A stretch of DNA of 64,000 bases from assembly GCF_025698545.1 (NCBI RefSeq), contig NC_068577.1, positions 22,027,250 to 22,091,249 on the forward strand. The letters run 5' to 3'. A model generated the notes under the pieces. That model was not told the origin of the DNA, searched no databases, and saw only the letters and a program-made list of their open reading frames with translations. A program made the translations under genes and the position numbers. The stretch is from Gossypium raimondii (lineage: Eukaryota > Streptophyta > Magnoliopsida > Malvales > Malvaceae). Positions 41,792 through 56,021 of the stretch are shown piece after piece; the first letter of the stretch is position 1, and the number at the start of each line of letters is the position of its first letter.

Positions 41792-44637
41792 GGTGCTCAC
41801 CTATCCGTATCCGTCGCTAGAATAGGGTTACAGAGCATTATCGTGCAATTTGAACATTAAATCATACATTTCATACATTGACATAATATAATATAAAACA
41901 TTCATTCATTTACATATTGTCCCGCAATCGAGCCCCTGAGCCCCTAAAAAAGTACTTTAGAAACAATCTAGGACTAAATTGGAAACATTAGGAAAGTTTA
42001 AGAAAAAGTTAGAAATTTGGACTGCAGAAGTCACACGGCCGTGTGACTCACACGCCTGAGACACATGCCCATGTCTTAGGCCGTGTAACTTTTGAAATAG
42101 GGACACACGGTCATGTCCCAGCCCGTGTCCTCACCCATCTAACTTTCTGAGTTGGGTTACATGGCCAAGCCACACGTCCGTGTGCCAGGCTGTGTTCTAG
42201 GCCGTGAAACAACCTGACTTGCATGCATTAAAACCTACAGGGGACACATGACCATGTCGCCTATCCGTGTGTCACACATGGCTGAGTCACACGCTCGTGT
42301 CTTAGGCCATGTGGACATGAAATTGGCCAAAATCAATCCATTTCCATCACCAAATCAAGCATGTACCAAAAAGTATTTTGTGTACATGACCAAAGCATTA
42401 AAACCTTACCAAAACATGCATGAAATGACCAATTCAAAAGTTCAAATCCATTCAACCAATATGCCATATAAGACACTTCAAATGCAAACATACAAATTTA
42501 CCTAAACATATACATATATTTGATCACATTTCATTCATAAACATCTAGTTCATTTCCATCTGAAAACATATCATAACTTGACCTATATCACTTTAACATA
42601 AACTTATCATTTGAGTCTTACCATTCATGCATCATATGTACCAAATTGACACAATTTAACCATCATCAAAATGGTACCAAAACAACCAACTCATATATAT
42701 ACCAAAATCAACCTTTAGGCATTCAACTAAACATCAAACACAAGTCCACCTATACGTGCCATTATAACCTTGGCCAAAACATCAAAAACTATAGCTATAT
42801 TCGCTGGATAGTGTGATAGATCTTCAACGAGCTTCCAAACCGATCGAGCTTCCAGTTATTTATAAAACATACGAAAGAAAACTACGTAAGCACATAATGC
42901 TTAGTAAGTTCGTAAAACATGAAACATAACTTACCATTTCAATACATAACATTAGAATTAAGCTATACATAATCCAACCATAAGCTTGGCACAAGCCTAA
43001 GCACCATCAACAACACATGTTTGTGCATTCAAACATAATTCACTTGAATTAACAAAAGGTAAGTCATTATACATGAACATATTTCATTTAAACTCATCAT
43101 TTTCATGAACATAAGTATACTTCCATTAAAGATGACCATTTCAATCCTTTTCATAATACATCATTTAATTCATTTAAACACTTACCGTTCCTTTCCTTTT
43201 CATGCCCGTTGAAACATTTAGAATATAATCGGATAGTCGGGAAAGTTCACACGAAGTGTGCTAAACATATAACCGTAACCTTTCCTTCACATCATTGCTA
43301 ACACGAGCTGTGAAATGGGTATGCTTAGACGAGCTGTGGTTCAGAATGTAAGCTACACGATGCTGCTCATACGAGCTATGGAGTATCCACAACAAATGGA
43401 GGACCTCAGCCATCGGTAGGACATTCAAGACCAGCACCCGAAACATGAAAACCCTAATAACATGTCATTTGTATCCTACAAATTCCTAAGGTTCAAATTG
43501 GGCTCGATAACTGTCATGACATCATTGGATATACATCATTTGGTTAAGTGGCAATTAACACATTAATATATAACTCATTATAACATTAAAATGATGTTTA
43601 ATCTTACGAACTTACCTCGATGACAAAGACGTAGAAACGAGATCAACTAATCCGAGGCTTCAGCTTTTCCTTGATCTAGATCCGTACGTGGTCTGCCTTG
43701 ATCTAAATAGACAAATTCAATCCATTTAATTATTCTATTATTCAATTTAGTCTATATTTCATATTTTTCAAAATTATTATTTTGCCCTTAACGTTTTAAC
43801 TTTTTATAATTTAGTCCTTAAGCTCATAAATTGAAATCTAAGCATTTTCATCATCATTTTATGCTAGCCGAATTCACTAGGGAGCTATATCAATCCATTT
43901 AGCATTTCACAAATTTACTATGGAATTTTACTACTTTTACAAATAAATCCCTAAATGACATGTTCATCAAAAATCACTTTACAAAACTTGTTTATTTAAC
44001 CACAAGGACTCATAATCTTTCATTAAACTTTAAGAATCATACAAGAACATTCATGTAAAAACCCTAAATCTTTAACAATTTTGCAAATTGACCTCCAGGT
44101 TAGCTAGATTAAGCTTCAACGACTTCAAAAACATAGAAATCATTAAAAACGAGATTAAAAATCACTTACATGCAACACTTGGACATGGTCGAACCTTCAA
44201 GCATTCTTCAATGGTGTTTTCTTAGCCTATTTCGGTAGAGAGAAGAACTAAAAAGATGACACCTTTTTTTTATGTTATTTTACTTAATTATTAAATTACT
44301 AAATTAACCTTGCTTATTAACATTAAAATCACTTAATTTTGTGTCCATCTTTGTCCACTAACACTATAAATGGTGTAATTACCATCTAAGTCCTTTCATG
44401 TTAAATTTTCATAGCTATGTAACACCTTTAGCTACTAGAACTCCCCTTTTGCACCTTTTATGATTTAGTCCTTTTCACATAATTAAACATGCAAACGTCA
44501 AAATTTATTAACAAAAATTTTATGTGACCTTTCTAATATTCTATAGACATTAAAAAAATAATAAAATATAAATTTAATCTTCAGATTTGTGGTCCCAAAA
44601 CCACTATTTTGATTTAACTAAAAACGGGCTGTTAAAA
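41792..44637 (-). repeat. 3' LTR of element B
   Basis: Colinear with 56022-58587 for most of its length. The right end reads (minus strand) TTTTAACAGCCCG, next to the purine tract GGGGGAGAG. The left end near 41792 is diverged from the expected TGTAACACCCC. It contains CACGGCCGTGTG palindromes at 42035-42320 and CGAGCTGTG blocks at 43300-43385. Confidence 0.85.
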
Positions 44638-44639
44638 CT

Positions 44640-45098
44640 CTCCCCCTAATGGAATTTTCGTCCTCGAAAATCTTACCAGAAAAGAGGTTCAGGTATTGCA
44701 CTTTCATAGCTTCTTCCAGTTCCTTGGTAGCCTCTTCTATTCTATGACACTGCAAGAGAACTTTCACTAAAGCTATACTTTTATTTCTCAATTCTTTAAC
44801 CTATCAAGCTAGAATTCTAATCGGTTCTTCACTATAAGTCATATCTAATTGTATCTCGACATCAACAGGTGAAATCATGTGTGAAGGATCTGATCGCTAC
44901 CATCGTAACATCAATACATGAAATACGTTGTGTATCTTTTCTATAGGCCAATCTGTAAGCTACAAGCCTGATTCACTTTATGATCTCATACGACACAATA
45001 AACCGCGGACTAAGCTTTTATTTCCGGACAACTCAAAAAAATTTCTTCCAGGGTGATACTTTTAGAAACACTTTGTCATCGACTTGGAATTCAATGCC
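44640..45098 (-). pseudogene. Element B integrase tail and chromodomain remnant
   Basis: Minus-strand segments: VFLKVSPWKKF, then EEPIRILA, VKELRNKSIALVKVLL.CHRIEEATKELEEAM and a GKIFEDEN end, as in chromodomain-bearing Gypsy polyproteins. The region carries stops and small deletions. The solo LTR at 45104 separates it from the rest of the integrase. Confidence 0.78.
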
Positions 45099-45103
45099 TA
45101 TCC

Positions 45104-47870
45104 TGTAACATCCCTTACCCGAGACCGTTTCCGGAGTTGAGCATGGGGCATTACTTGACTTAACTTATTAGTTCGGAGCATAAAAGTTTGCTTTTAAAAT
45201 TTATTTCACTGTTCACCATAATACTGTGTACCTGCGCAGCAGTCACTAATTTAATTATAACTTGAGTTACGAAACTTGAAATTTAGATCCGTAAATTTTC
45301 CCTAAAACTAGACTCATATATTATCTTACCATAAAATTTTCAGAAATTTTGGTTTAGCCAATTAGTATATTTTATTCATGAAATTCTCCCCTATTTCACT
45401 GCCTGATGGTTCTGACCTTTATTCACTAAAAATAAATTTCCTCATCGTATGATTTTCATATGGTGTTCTCACTTGTTTCTACAGAAAATAGACTCACTAG
45501 GAATCTAGAAATATAAATTATAACTCATAATTATTTTTTTTACAATTTTTAATTATTTTCTAAAGTCAAAATAGGGGACTCCAACAACAACTCTTACACT
45601 GTCTCACTAAAATTCATATATCTCAGAATATAAAATTCCTTTACCCACATCGTTATTTTTCTATGAAAAAGACTCAATAGATTTAATTTTAAATATCATT
45701 TACTCTATAATTCATTTTATACTATCCTTGGTGATTTTTCAAAGTCACGTCACTGCTGCTGTCCCAAAACTGTTTCATTGCAAATTTTTACTCTTTCATA
45801 ATTTCTAGATATAAACTATCACCTAGGCATTCATAATACCAAACATATTCTTACTTAGCCATTTTAATAGCTAAACATTATCACATATTTACACATCATA
45901 CTTTAGCAATATCATAAGGACATACATTCAAAATGACTAAGTCCCTATACATGCCATAGCTCAAACATTGATCATCATAAAATACCGAGCTGTTGTTGTT
46001 GATAATGTGAGCAGTCTCTGACGTCTTTAATATTCCCGACTTTGCTTGTAATACTATGAAAGAAGGAAAATAAAGGAAGTAAGCATAAAGCTTAGTAAGT
46101 TTACAAGCAAATAAATAACAACATTTAACACAAATAAATATACTCAAGTGTCATGATCTCTAATTTCCTCTTTACTTATTCTCTTACTCGTTCACTTACT
46201 TGTTTACTTAGATAACTCATGATTATAACTTACTCTTCTCTTGCTGAAATGTTGGTTCTCAATTGATAACATAATATGTTCTTAACTCTTATCACTCACT
46301 TGAATTTGCTATTTATGCTTTTACCTGAACTTTCATGGAACATAATTTGTTTACTAGCCCGTTGAGCCACATTGGAATAATAAGGATACTTGAGTCTCTT
46401 TTCTGATAATAACATGGCAAAGCCATGTCCCAGACATGGTCTTACATGGGATGTTTCTTGTACTGCCAATGCCATATCCCAGATATGGTCTTACATGGGA
46501 GTTCTCATATCGGTGCCCATGCCATGTCCCAGACATGGTCTTATGGGGGACCTCTCATCTCGGTGCCAACGCCATGTCCTAGACCTGGTCTTACATAGGA
46601 CCTCTCATAATCTCAATGACACCAATGCCATGTCCCAGACATTGTCTTACATGGGATCTCTTTACCCAAATGTCATGAAATTTGTATCCAATACAATCCT
46701 AATGTTTCAACGAGGCTTGTATCACTAATTCGCTGTCATCTCATACTTGAGTCAACATTAAATAATTTCATGAAGTAATTACATAATTGCAGGAAAATAA
46801 CAGCATTAATAATAATTATTGAAATATTTCATTTATTTACCGTAAACTTACCGCGGTACAAAATATGATCAAATCTAGCACTTTAGTCTTCAACCTTTTT
46901 CTTTCCCCGGTCTAACTTTGAATTTTGTTCTTCTTGATCTATAATAGAAAATTTAGTTTATTTAATACTCACATTTATCAAAACAGCCATCGACTCTAAC
47001 TTTGGCAAAATTATGATTTTGCCCCTAAACTTTTACATATTTACACTTTTGCCCCAAAGCTCAGAAATTAAACTTCATCCCTTATTCTTATGTTTTATGA
47101 CATGCTGAACATTTTTCCCTTCTATGGCAACATCAAATTTCCACTCTAACACTTACTTATGAACATTAGGTATTTTTACCGATTATGTCATTTTACTCGT
47201 TTTCACTTAAAATCGCTTAGCAAAAGTTGTTTAACATAATTCCAAGATTCACATTCTACCATAAAACATCAAAATAAACACATTTCACCTATGGGTATTT
47301 TTTCCAAATATGAACCCTAGGTTAAATTATTGCTAGAATAAGCTAAATCAAGTTACCGGGACTCCAAAAACATAAAAAACATTAAAAATGGGGCTTGGAA
47401 TCACTTACTATGGAGCTTGGAATCTTGAAAACCCTAACTATGGCTTCCTCCTTGCTAATTTCGGCCAAATGAAGAAGATGAGCATAATTTGCCATCTTTT
47501 TCCCTTTTAATTCATTTTAATTACCAAATTACCAAAATCCCTTAATTTAAAAATTTCCTATTTCACTTATCTCATGTCCATTTTTGTCCATAACTTAACC
47601 AATGGTCTAATTACCATAGAAAGACCTCTAATTTAAAATTTCATAATAATTGGACACCTCTAACATGTAGAATTCAACTTTTGCACTTTTTACATTTTAG
47701 TTCTTTTGACTAAATTGAGTGCCCAAACGTCGAAATTTTTGAACGAAATTTTCACAAAATCATTCTGTGAAATTTTAGGCCATAAAAATATAGTGAAAAT
47801 AAATTTTTCCTCATCAGATTTGTGGTCCCGAAACCACTGTTCCGACTAGGCCCAAAATCGGGATGTTACA
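45104..47870 (-). mobile_element. Solo LTR 1, 2767 bp, target duplication TATCC
   Basis: Bounded by TGTAACATCCC and GGGATGTTACA and flanked by TATCC at 45099-45103 and 47871-47875. No internal coding region, primer site or second LTR. On the minus strand the first bases read TGTAACATCCCGATTTTGGG followed by a GTGGTTTCGGGACCACAAATCTGA block shared with the LTRs of elements A and B, so this is taken as its sense strand. It lies inside the integrase region of element B. Confidence 0.93.
46420..46660 (-). repeat. ~50-bp tandem array in solo LTR 1
   Basis: GCCATGTCCCAGACATGGTC-type units start at 46422, 46471, 46521, 46571 and 46627. In reverse complement they read GTAAGACCATGTCTGGGACATGGC, clearly related to the 43-bp array of element A. 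Each unit carries a short palindrome (CATGTCCCAGACATG). Confidence 0.85.
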
Positions 47871-47875
47871 TATCC

Positions 47876-48709
47876 TTTTCTTCGGTTTCTCATATCAAAT
47901 CAACACCGAACAAATTTTTCTCATTGAGCTCAGTCTAGTATATCAGAGTTCGACACTTTCGACCATACAAAGCTTTGTATGGTGCCATATTAATGCTCGC
48001 TTGATAACTGTTGTTGTATGCAAATTCAACCAATGGTAGAAGTCTCTCCTAATTACCTTCAAACTCTAAAACACAACATCGAAGCATATCCTTAAGTATT
48101 TGAATTACTCGCTTAGACTGGCTGTCAGTTTGAAGATGAAATGCGGCACTAAAATACAATCGATCACCTAGATCTTCGTGTAACTTGCTCTAAAATCGAG
48201 ACGTAAACCGTGGATCTCTATCAGAAATAATAGAAAGTGGCACACCGTGCAATCTAATGATCTCAGCAACATTCAACTCTACCAATATCTCGTGTGAAAA
48301 TCTGTATGCACTGAATGAAATGTGCAGACTTCGTCAAATGATCAACAATGATCCACACAACATCTTTCTTTCTCGATGACAAAGGTAACCCTGATACAAA
48401 ATTCATCGTGACACACTCCCATTTCCACTCTAGAACCATCACTGGTTGTAGTAACCCTGAAGGTACCTCATGCTCAGCTTTAACCTGCTGACAAACCAAA
48501 CATCTCGATACGAACTCTGGGATCTCTTGTTTCATACGTAACCACCAGTACATCTGTTTTAAATCACCGTACATTTTATTGCTACCAGGATGAATAGACA
48601 AACTACTACTTTGAGCTTCCTGTAAGATCTTCTGAATGAGATATTCTACCTTTGAAGTATAAATTGTCATTGAAACCAGCATTAAAATGTAAATCGGATG
48701 TTGTCTCAA
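47876..48709 (-). pseudogene. Element B integrase
   Basis: Minus-strand reading: HPGSNKMYGDLKQMYWWLRM, VCQQVKAEHEVPSGLLQPVM (zinc-binding region), [31 protein letters not shown], and in other frames SERDPRF- and HLQTDSQ-like segments toward 48100. Frame breaks near 48300 and 48200 are evident. Confidence 0.85.
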
Positions 48710-48710
48710 C

Positions 48711-49320
48711 CTATTTCCATTTAGCTATCAAAACATCATCACATTTTTGAGCATCGGTAGTTTGTTGCAGAAATGTTAGTCTAGCTTTTAATTTAGCCAA
48801 AATCGAACCATCATCAATCATTGTTAACTGTGTGTTCAAAGCTTGCAAAGCAATTAGAGTTTTTCTACTCAAAGCATTCGCGACAACATTAGCCTTCCCC
48901 GAATGATAGTCAATGATCAAGTCGTAATCTTTCAGTAACTCGAGCCATTTATGCTGTCTCAAATTCAAATTTTTTTGCGACATCAAATACTTCAAACTTT
49001 TATGATCCGTGAAGATATGACATTTTTCTCCGTACAAATGGTGTTGCCAAATCTTCAAGGGAAATACAATCGCTGCAAGCTCTAAATCATGAGTCGGATA
49101 ATTCTTTTCGTACGGTTTCAACTATCTAGAAGCATACACTATCACTTTGCCTTCTTGCATCAAAACACATCCCAAACCATTCAATGAAACATTGCTGTAA
49201 ATAAAAAATTCTTTACCAGACTCTGGCTGAACCAACGTAGGTGCCTTGGTTAATAAAGCTTTCAATTGATTAAAACTTTGTTGACATTTCTCAGACCATT
49301 CGAATTTAACATCTTTTTAA
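48711..49320 (-). pseudogene. Element B RNase H
   Basis: [20 protein letters not shown] and [53 protein letters not shown] are well preserved, including the TDHKSL Asp that element A has lost. The upstream DASL segment near 49190 reads [15 protein letters not shown], with the first Asp apparently missing. Confidence 0.85.
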
Positions 49321-50100
49321 AACAATTTCATCAACAATGTAGCAATCATCAAGAATCCCTTGACGAATCTTCTATAATATTCGGCTAAACCCAGAAAACT
49401 TCTGACTTCAGATACATTTCTCAGAGGTTTCCAATCTACCAGAGCTGAAATTTTGCTCGGATCAACTCTAATGCCATCGGCCGATACAACATGTCCCAAA
49501 ATCTGGATTCTCGAAGCTAGAACTCACATTTGCTGAACTTAGCGAACAAATTACAAAACAAATCTCAAATGTTGGGCATGCTCTGTCTCATCTCATGAAT
49601 AGATTAGAATATCATAAATGAACACAACAATAAATTTGTCTAAATACAGTCTGAATATTCTATCCATCAAGTCCATAAATACAGCACGTACATTAGTCAA
49701 ACGAAATGGCATCATAAGAAACTCATTATGTTCATACCTGGCTTTGAATGCAGTTTTCGGCACATCTGATTCTTTAATTCGTAACTGGTAATAACCAGAA
49801 CGAAGATTAATCTCTGCGAATACTGTCGCACCTTTCAACTGATCAAACAGATCATCAGTACGTGGCAATGGATACTTATTCTTGATCATGACTTTATTGA
49901 GCTATCGGTAATCGATACATATTCGCATGGATCCGTCTTTTTTCTTAACAAATAACACAGGAGCGCTCCAAGGAGAAAAATTGGGTCCAGCAAAACCCTT
50001 ATCTGTCAACTTTTGCAACTGTGCTTTCAACTCTTCTAACACAGTAGGTGTCATTCTGTACGGAGCTATCAATATCGGAGATGTTCCCGACATTAACTCA
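49321..50100 (-). pseudogene. Element B reverse transcriptase
   Basis: Blocks: [39 protein letters not shown] followed by a stop near 49900, [25 protein letters not shown] near 49600 (catalytic IDD altered to IYD), and [46 protein letters not shown]. The Asp of FSKIDLRSG is Asn here. Loss of these residues would abolish activity. Confidence 0.87.
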
Positions 50101-50108
50101 ATAGCAAA

Positions 50109-50835
50109 CTAAACCTCTCTAATCGGCGGTAACCCTAGTAATTCTTCTGAAAACACATCCGTATTCTCACATACCACTGGAACCGATTCTAGCTTCAATT
50201 CAGAGACTCTAGAATCAAATATATAAGCAAGATACGCTTCACAACCTTTTCTAACATATTTCTGTGCCGACATAACCAAAAAAACATTAGATGCACCATC
50301 TACTCTATCTGATTCAATTCGAAGCTTTTCACCATTTTGACACTTTAATACTATATGCTTTTGTCTACAATTCACAACAGCATCATGCAGAGTTAACCAA
50401 TCAATACCCAAAATCACATGAAACTCATCGAAGGGTAGTAACATCGAATCAGCCAGAAAGTTACAACCCCGAATCATCAAAGGACAATTTTTACAAACAT
50501 TATCAACTAACACATACTGGCCTAGGGGTACGTTACTTTAACCACAAACTCAGTAGACTCGAAGGGCAATTTTCTATCTGACACTAAAGTCGTACATACA
50601 TATGAATGTGTTGACCCCGGGTCACTCAAAGTAGGACATCAGTATCAAAGATATAAAATGTACTAGTGATAACATTTAGCAATGAAGCTTCCTCTCAAGC
50701 ACAGATCGCATAAGCTCTAGCCAGCGCCCATGCCTCAGATCTCATAACAGATTCTTTCGTACCATTGTAGCTATTTCCTACATTTCCAATGATAACATCT
50801 CCCTCTCGTAGCTGTATTACTCGGTTGATTAGTTT
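50109..50835 (-). pseudogene. Element B protease and gag C-terminus
   Basis: LSDPGSTHSYVC near 50590-50620 is the Ty3-type protease active-site block, followed by LVDNVCKNCPLMI, FHVILGIDWLTLHDAVVNC and EELLGLPPI. Upstream the nucleocapsid side is cut by solo LTR 2 at 50841. Confidence 0.83.
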
Positions 50836-50840
50836 GAGCC

Positions 50841-53800
50841 TGTAACAGCCCGTTTTTTAGTGGTGTTGGAAACAGTAGTTTCGGGGCCACCAAATTCGAC
50901 GAGTAAGTTCGTAAATATTATTATTTAATATTTACGAGTCAAGTATTGTTTTAAAAAGGTTTTTCTTTTGATAATTTATGTTATATAAGTGAGTTATAAA
51001 GTTCAAGTGGTATGACCCTAAAGTCAAGTAGTTTTAGAAAATGATGTATCGGGACCTTGTTTCTATAAATTGAGCCGTAAATATTTTTATAAATATTTAT
51101 GGAGTGTCATTAAGGTGGTATTAAATTTTTTTGAAAAATTTTAACATTTCGATAGCTAATTAATTAAAAGGACTAGATCATAAAAGATGAAAAATTTGAT
51201 TGCTATTTGATTTGAGTGATTAAATGACTTAATGAATGAAAGTATATGGACTAATATAATAAATGTACCATATTATATATGAGTGGGTGGTTGGCTTTTC
51301 TTATTATGAAAATATGTATGTTTTATTAATTAAATAAAATAAATTAAAAAGTAATAAAATAAAGTTAAAGATATAATATTTTTCCTTTTATCGTTTTGCC
51401 AAAATTGAAGAAGAAAGCCATTGATAGACCTTAAAGCTTCGGCCAAGCTTCATAGGATGCATGTAAGTCCATTTTAACCTTGTTTATAGTAATTTTTATG
51501 TTTTTGAGATCGTTGCAATTAGGTCCAGATAGCCCGTACCTTCGATTTTGAAATTGTTAAAGATTTTGAATGTTTCCATTGATGAATCTTATGATTTTTT
51601 ATGTTAAATTATGAATTTGGAATGTTTATTGATAATTAAAAGTATTTTGTTAAGTGATTTTTGATGAAATTTCTAATTAGGGACTAAATTGTTAAAATAG
51701 TAAAAGTACAAGGATTTGATGTGAAATTAATACAACTGTGGGCTTTTTTTGGTGCCATGAGCATTTGAATAATCTTAAATTTGGAAAAAATGGTTAATTT
51801 GCATGTTTTAGGCTTAAGGACTAAATTGAATAAAAGTAAAACTTTAGGGATAATTTTCTAAAAAGTAAAAAAGACTAAATTGCATAAAATACATTGTTTT
51901 ACTGTCTAAATTGATATATTGAATGGAATTATTAATTTAGGTCAAGATCGGGTGGAAAATCGAGGAGAATGAAAAATTACCAAAATGCCCCTGTACTTTG
52001 ACATTTCTGCAATTTAGCCAGGTAAGTTCGTATGAAATATAAACACTTAAATGTGAGTTAAATTAATTGTTTAATGTGCTATTCTATTTTACATGAATTA
52101 ATATATATGTTATTATGCAATTTATTATGTCAAGAAACGATAGAAATTCAACGATGTAAGACGACTATCGAGCCCCGTTTGAGCCTTAGGAATTCGTAGC
52201 ATACAAATGATAGGTCATTAGGGTTTACATGATTCAAGTGCTGGTCTTGAATGTCCTACCGATGGCTGAGGTTCAACATGTGTTGTGGATACTCCACAGC
52301 TTGTGTGAGCAGCATCGTGTAGCTACGTTCTGACCCACAGCTCGTGTGAGCACACTTATTTACAGCTCGTGTGAGCATATATGTACATGAATTGATAGAT
52401 TATGGTTATATGAGTTAGCACACTTTGTGTGAGCTATCCTGGATATCTAACGATATTCTATTCAGTTTAACAGGCATGAATTGGAAAGGAAACCGTAAAT
52501 GTTCAATATGAGCAAACACATGTATACATGAAATATATTGAAATGATGAGATACATGGTAAGCGTGTTATGTTATGAAGGATATTATATCCAATTGAATC
52601 ATATCAAGTATAATGGTTATCCATGTTGAATTCATGTGAAATGTGTTCAAGTATGCTAACATGTGTGGTTGTTGGATGCTTAGGCATGTGCCAAGCTATT
52701 GGTTGGTTTGTATTATGTTTACTTATAAGGTATGCATTGAAATGGTAAGTGCTCAAATGGAAATATGCTTGTGTTCATGAAAGAATGGTAAGATTTAAAT
52801 TATGTAATTTCTTATGAAATGGTTTATCATGTGGTTAATTTCAAAATAGTTATGTTTAAATGCACTAGCGTGTGGCTATAGTTGATGATATTCTTATGTT
52901 TTGTGTGTTAAGCATATGAAACGGGTGTGGAAATGTAATGAAATAGTAAGTTCATACTTGAAGTGTAAAATGATGAAAAGGAAATGATGAGTTGAATTGA
53001 TGTTGTTATTTAAGCTAAAGATAGTAAATGCAATGGAAAGTAATGAAATGCAAATGAATACAAGAAAATTTGAAAGGGTTTACGTTTTATAAAATCCTAC
53101 TATGCTAGGGATGTTATGTAAATGTAATGCTGTGGATTTATTCACTTTGTGAGTTGTTAAATATGGTTTCATGAATCTTGCAGTATTGGTATAGGATTAT
53201 TCTTGATATATATAAATTTCATATTTGAAATGGATTGATATGACTAAAGTTTATACGAGCTTACTAAGCATTCATTACTTACGTAGTTATTTTTCCTTTA
53301 CTTTTCAGATTATTAGAAGCTCGATTGAGTTGAAAGCTAGTCGAAGATCCATCACACTATCCAACTATTATATCAGTAAATTTTGATGTTTTGGTTAAGG
53401 CTATAATGGATGTATAGGTGGACTATGTCTAATGTTTAATTGATGAGTTTCGTATATATATGTGTCATTTTGGTTGATGATTATGGCATGAAATGTTGCC
53501 TTGGATTTGAGGTACTGAAGGTACTATTTATTTCTTGTTGGTTGTGGTTAATATGGTCAAATTGGTGTATGTTTTGAAATGACCAAAATCGGTATTGTTT
53601 TTATGTATAAATTATGTTATGTTTTGGCATGAAAACAAGTTAAGTGATAATTGGTTAAATATGCACATGTATAGGTGTTTTGGTTGATGTTATAGGCGTT
53701 ATGTTTTGGCTTATAATTATGGTATTTTGATTGACTGAAATGGTTGTTATGTTGGTATATATATGTGACCTTATGATGGTTGATTTTATAGTCTTTATGA

Positions 53801-54781
53801 TGCTTAAATGACGGAAGTTGAAATGACATTTAAAATGTGTGTAATGGAATATTCTTTAACATGGTTGAATATGGTCATTTTGGTATATGGAATGTAGAGG
53901 GCATATATGGCTAATGGTGCTAAATATCAAATGGCCAATTTGTACATTTGGTGTGAATTTGATAGGTAAATAAAATGGTAAGTTTTTGCATAAACTTAGT
54001 TATAAGTTGATTGAAATTTTGGCTAAACTATGCATATGGTTATACATGTTTAATTGTTGTGATTGAGGTGCCTTTTGGGCATATCGGTTGTATGCACATA
54101 TACCTTATTGGTTTAGGTTATGGATACATTATTTTGTGCATTTTGAATGCTTGTTTACATGTGGAAAATTGGTTGTAGTGTGTGCATGATTGGGTGAGAA
54201 AAATGGCTTGGAAATGACCTATTTTTTTGTCCACATTGCTAGGGACACAGGCGTGTGTCTCAGCCGTGTGTGACACAAGGCCATGCGATACGGTTGTGTG
54301 TCCCCTGTAGCTTTCAAGGGGTTGTAAGTTAGGCAGTTACACAGCTTAGTACATGGCCTACCACACGGTCGTGTGGCTTGGCCGTGTTACCCAAGTTAGA
54401 AAGATACAAGAGCACAGACATGGGCTAGGGCACGGCCGTGTGTCCCTACTTCGAATGTCCACACAGCCTGAGACATGGGCGTGTGTCTCAGCTGTGTGAG
54501 TCACACGGCCTGGCCATACGGTCGTGTGACCCCTGCAGTTTGAAAATTTCCATTTTTTTCCTAAAAGCTTCATATGTTTCTGATTTAGTCCCAATTCATT
54601 TCTAATGTGTTTATAGGGCCTCGAGGGCTCGTATAAGGGACAATATGTATGTTATTAATTGATTTTGCTATGATTGATGTTGTGAACTACATGTTTTACA
54701 TTTTTGATAGTTTTGAAATGTAAACTCCGATAATGCTCTGTAACCCTATTTGGGCGACGAATACGGGTTAAGGATGTTATA
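50841..54781 (+). mobile_element. Solo LTR 2, 3941 bp, target duplication GAGCC
   Basis: Begins TGTAACAGCCCG and ends GGATGTTATA, flanked by GAGCC at 50836-50840 and 54782-54786. There are no gag-pol codons inside. It shares with the LTR of element B the CAGCTCGTGTGAGC blocks (52295-52380), the palindromic CACACGGCCGTGTG region (54240-54535) and the terminal GACGAATACGGGTTAAGG, but in the opposite orientation and 1.1 kb longer. It interrupts element B between zinc knuckle and protease. Confidence 0.93.
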
Positions 54782-54786
54782 GAGCC

Positions 54787-55885
54787 TTTTCTTTATTTGA
54801 CCTTTCTGGGAAATCTCTAAGATAGTGTTTATACGAAACACATTTGAAACATGACTCGTCTTTCAATTTGCATTCACTAAAGTGTCGTCTATTACATTGC
54901 TGACATTTAAGCTTGTTGTTTCTAAAACTACCTATGCTCACTACAGACGTAGCCTGAGGTTTTGAGCTTGAATGTTATTTTCCTTAGTCTTTACTAGAGT
55001 AACCCACTAAAGTAGATGAACAACCATGATATTCTTTTGATTTCTTCGATGGCGATTTATATGACTTTCCCGCTGATCTCTTACTTGAATCTGCTTTTCT
55101 CTTTTTTTTACTCAGCTCCTCAGCTTTGTGCGCTCTGTCAACCAAAACTACAAATTTTTTTAATTCAAGGATCTCAACTAACAGTGTGATACCTTCGTTT
55201 AACCCGTCTTCAAACTGAGGGCACATAGAAACCTCTATTAGTATAAATTCTCGGGCATACTTACTAAGTCGAACAAATTCCCTCTCGTACTTAGATACTG
55301 TCATCTGGCCTTGTTTTAGCTCAAGAAACTCTTTACGTTTCTTATCAAGAAATCTCTGGCTCACATATTTCTTTCGAAATTCAGTCTGAAAGAATTCCCA
55401 GTCTACCCGTTCTCTCGACACAACCGCTAAGGTATTCCACCACTGATAAGCCGAATCTTTCAACAATGATACAACACATTTCAAGCATTCCATCGGTGTA
55501 CACGGTAATTCATTAAAAACTCTGATTGTATTTTCCAACCAGAATTCAACTATTTCAGGATCATCTGCAGATATACATCGAAACTCTTCAGCCCCATACT
55601 TACGAATTTGATCAACTGAAGGCTTGCTTACTCGTACTAGTTCCAAACCTTGAGGAACTATGGGGACCGGTTGGGGTACAAGTGGGGGTGAAAGTCGTTG
55701 AGCCATTGGGTTAGTTCGTATGAACTCAGTGAACCATTCATTCATCATTTAGAATAAGGCTGCCTTAGCCTCTCCTCTCTAGCCATCAGATACGAGCCTA
55801 TTTCCAATAGACGCTACTCCGTGAACAGAGGCTTGCGCGTAACTTTCTACTTCATCTAAATCAGCTCAGTTGGATGACATTTAAT
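54787..55885 (-). pseudogene. Element B gag
   Basis: Long open stretch 55748-54984: MMNEWFTEFIRTNPMAQRL, FWLENTIRVFNELPCTP, AYQWWNTLAVVSRERVDWEF and FVRLSKYAREF. A zinc knuckle near 54860 reads CFKCVSYKHYLRDFPE, with the last Cys replaced by Phe. The start codon region near 55880 encodes MSSN..., with a frame break near 55770. Confidence 0.85.
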
Positions 55886-56004
55886 CTATATGAAGACATA
55901 GTTCAAATCGAGTCAGGATTTATCACATTATCACAAGCTATATAATGACATGTATTTCTAGACTCGTACATGCTACTTTTAGTCTGAGAACTGACTAAAT
56001 CGTA

Positions 56005-56016
56005 GCCCTGATACCA
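56005..56016 (-). promoter_or_regulatory. Primer-binding site of element B
   Basis: Minus-strand TGGTATCAGGGC, one base off the initiator tRNA-Met complement TGGTATCAGAGC, just outside the 5' LTR. Confidence 0.85.
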
Positions 56017-56021
56017 CTTAA

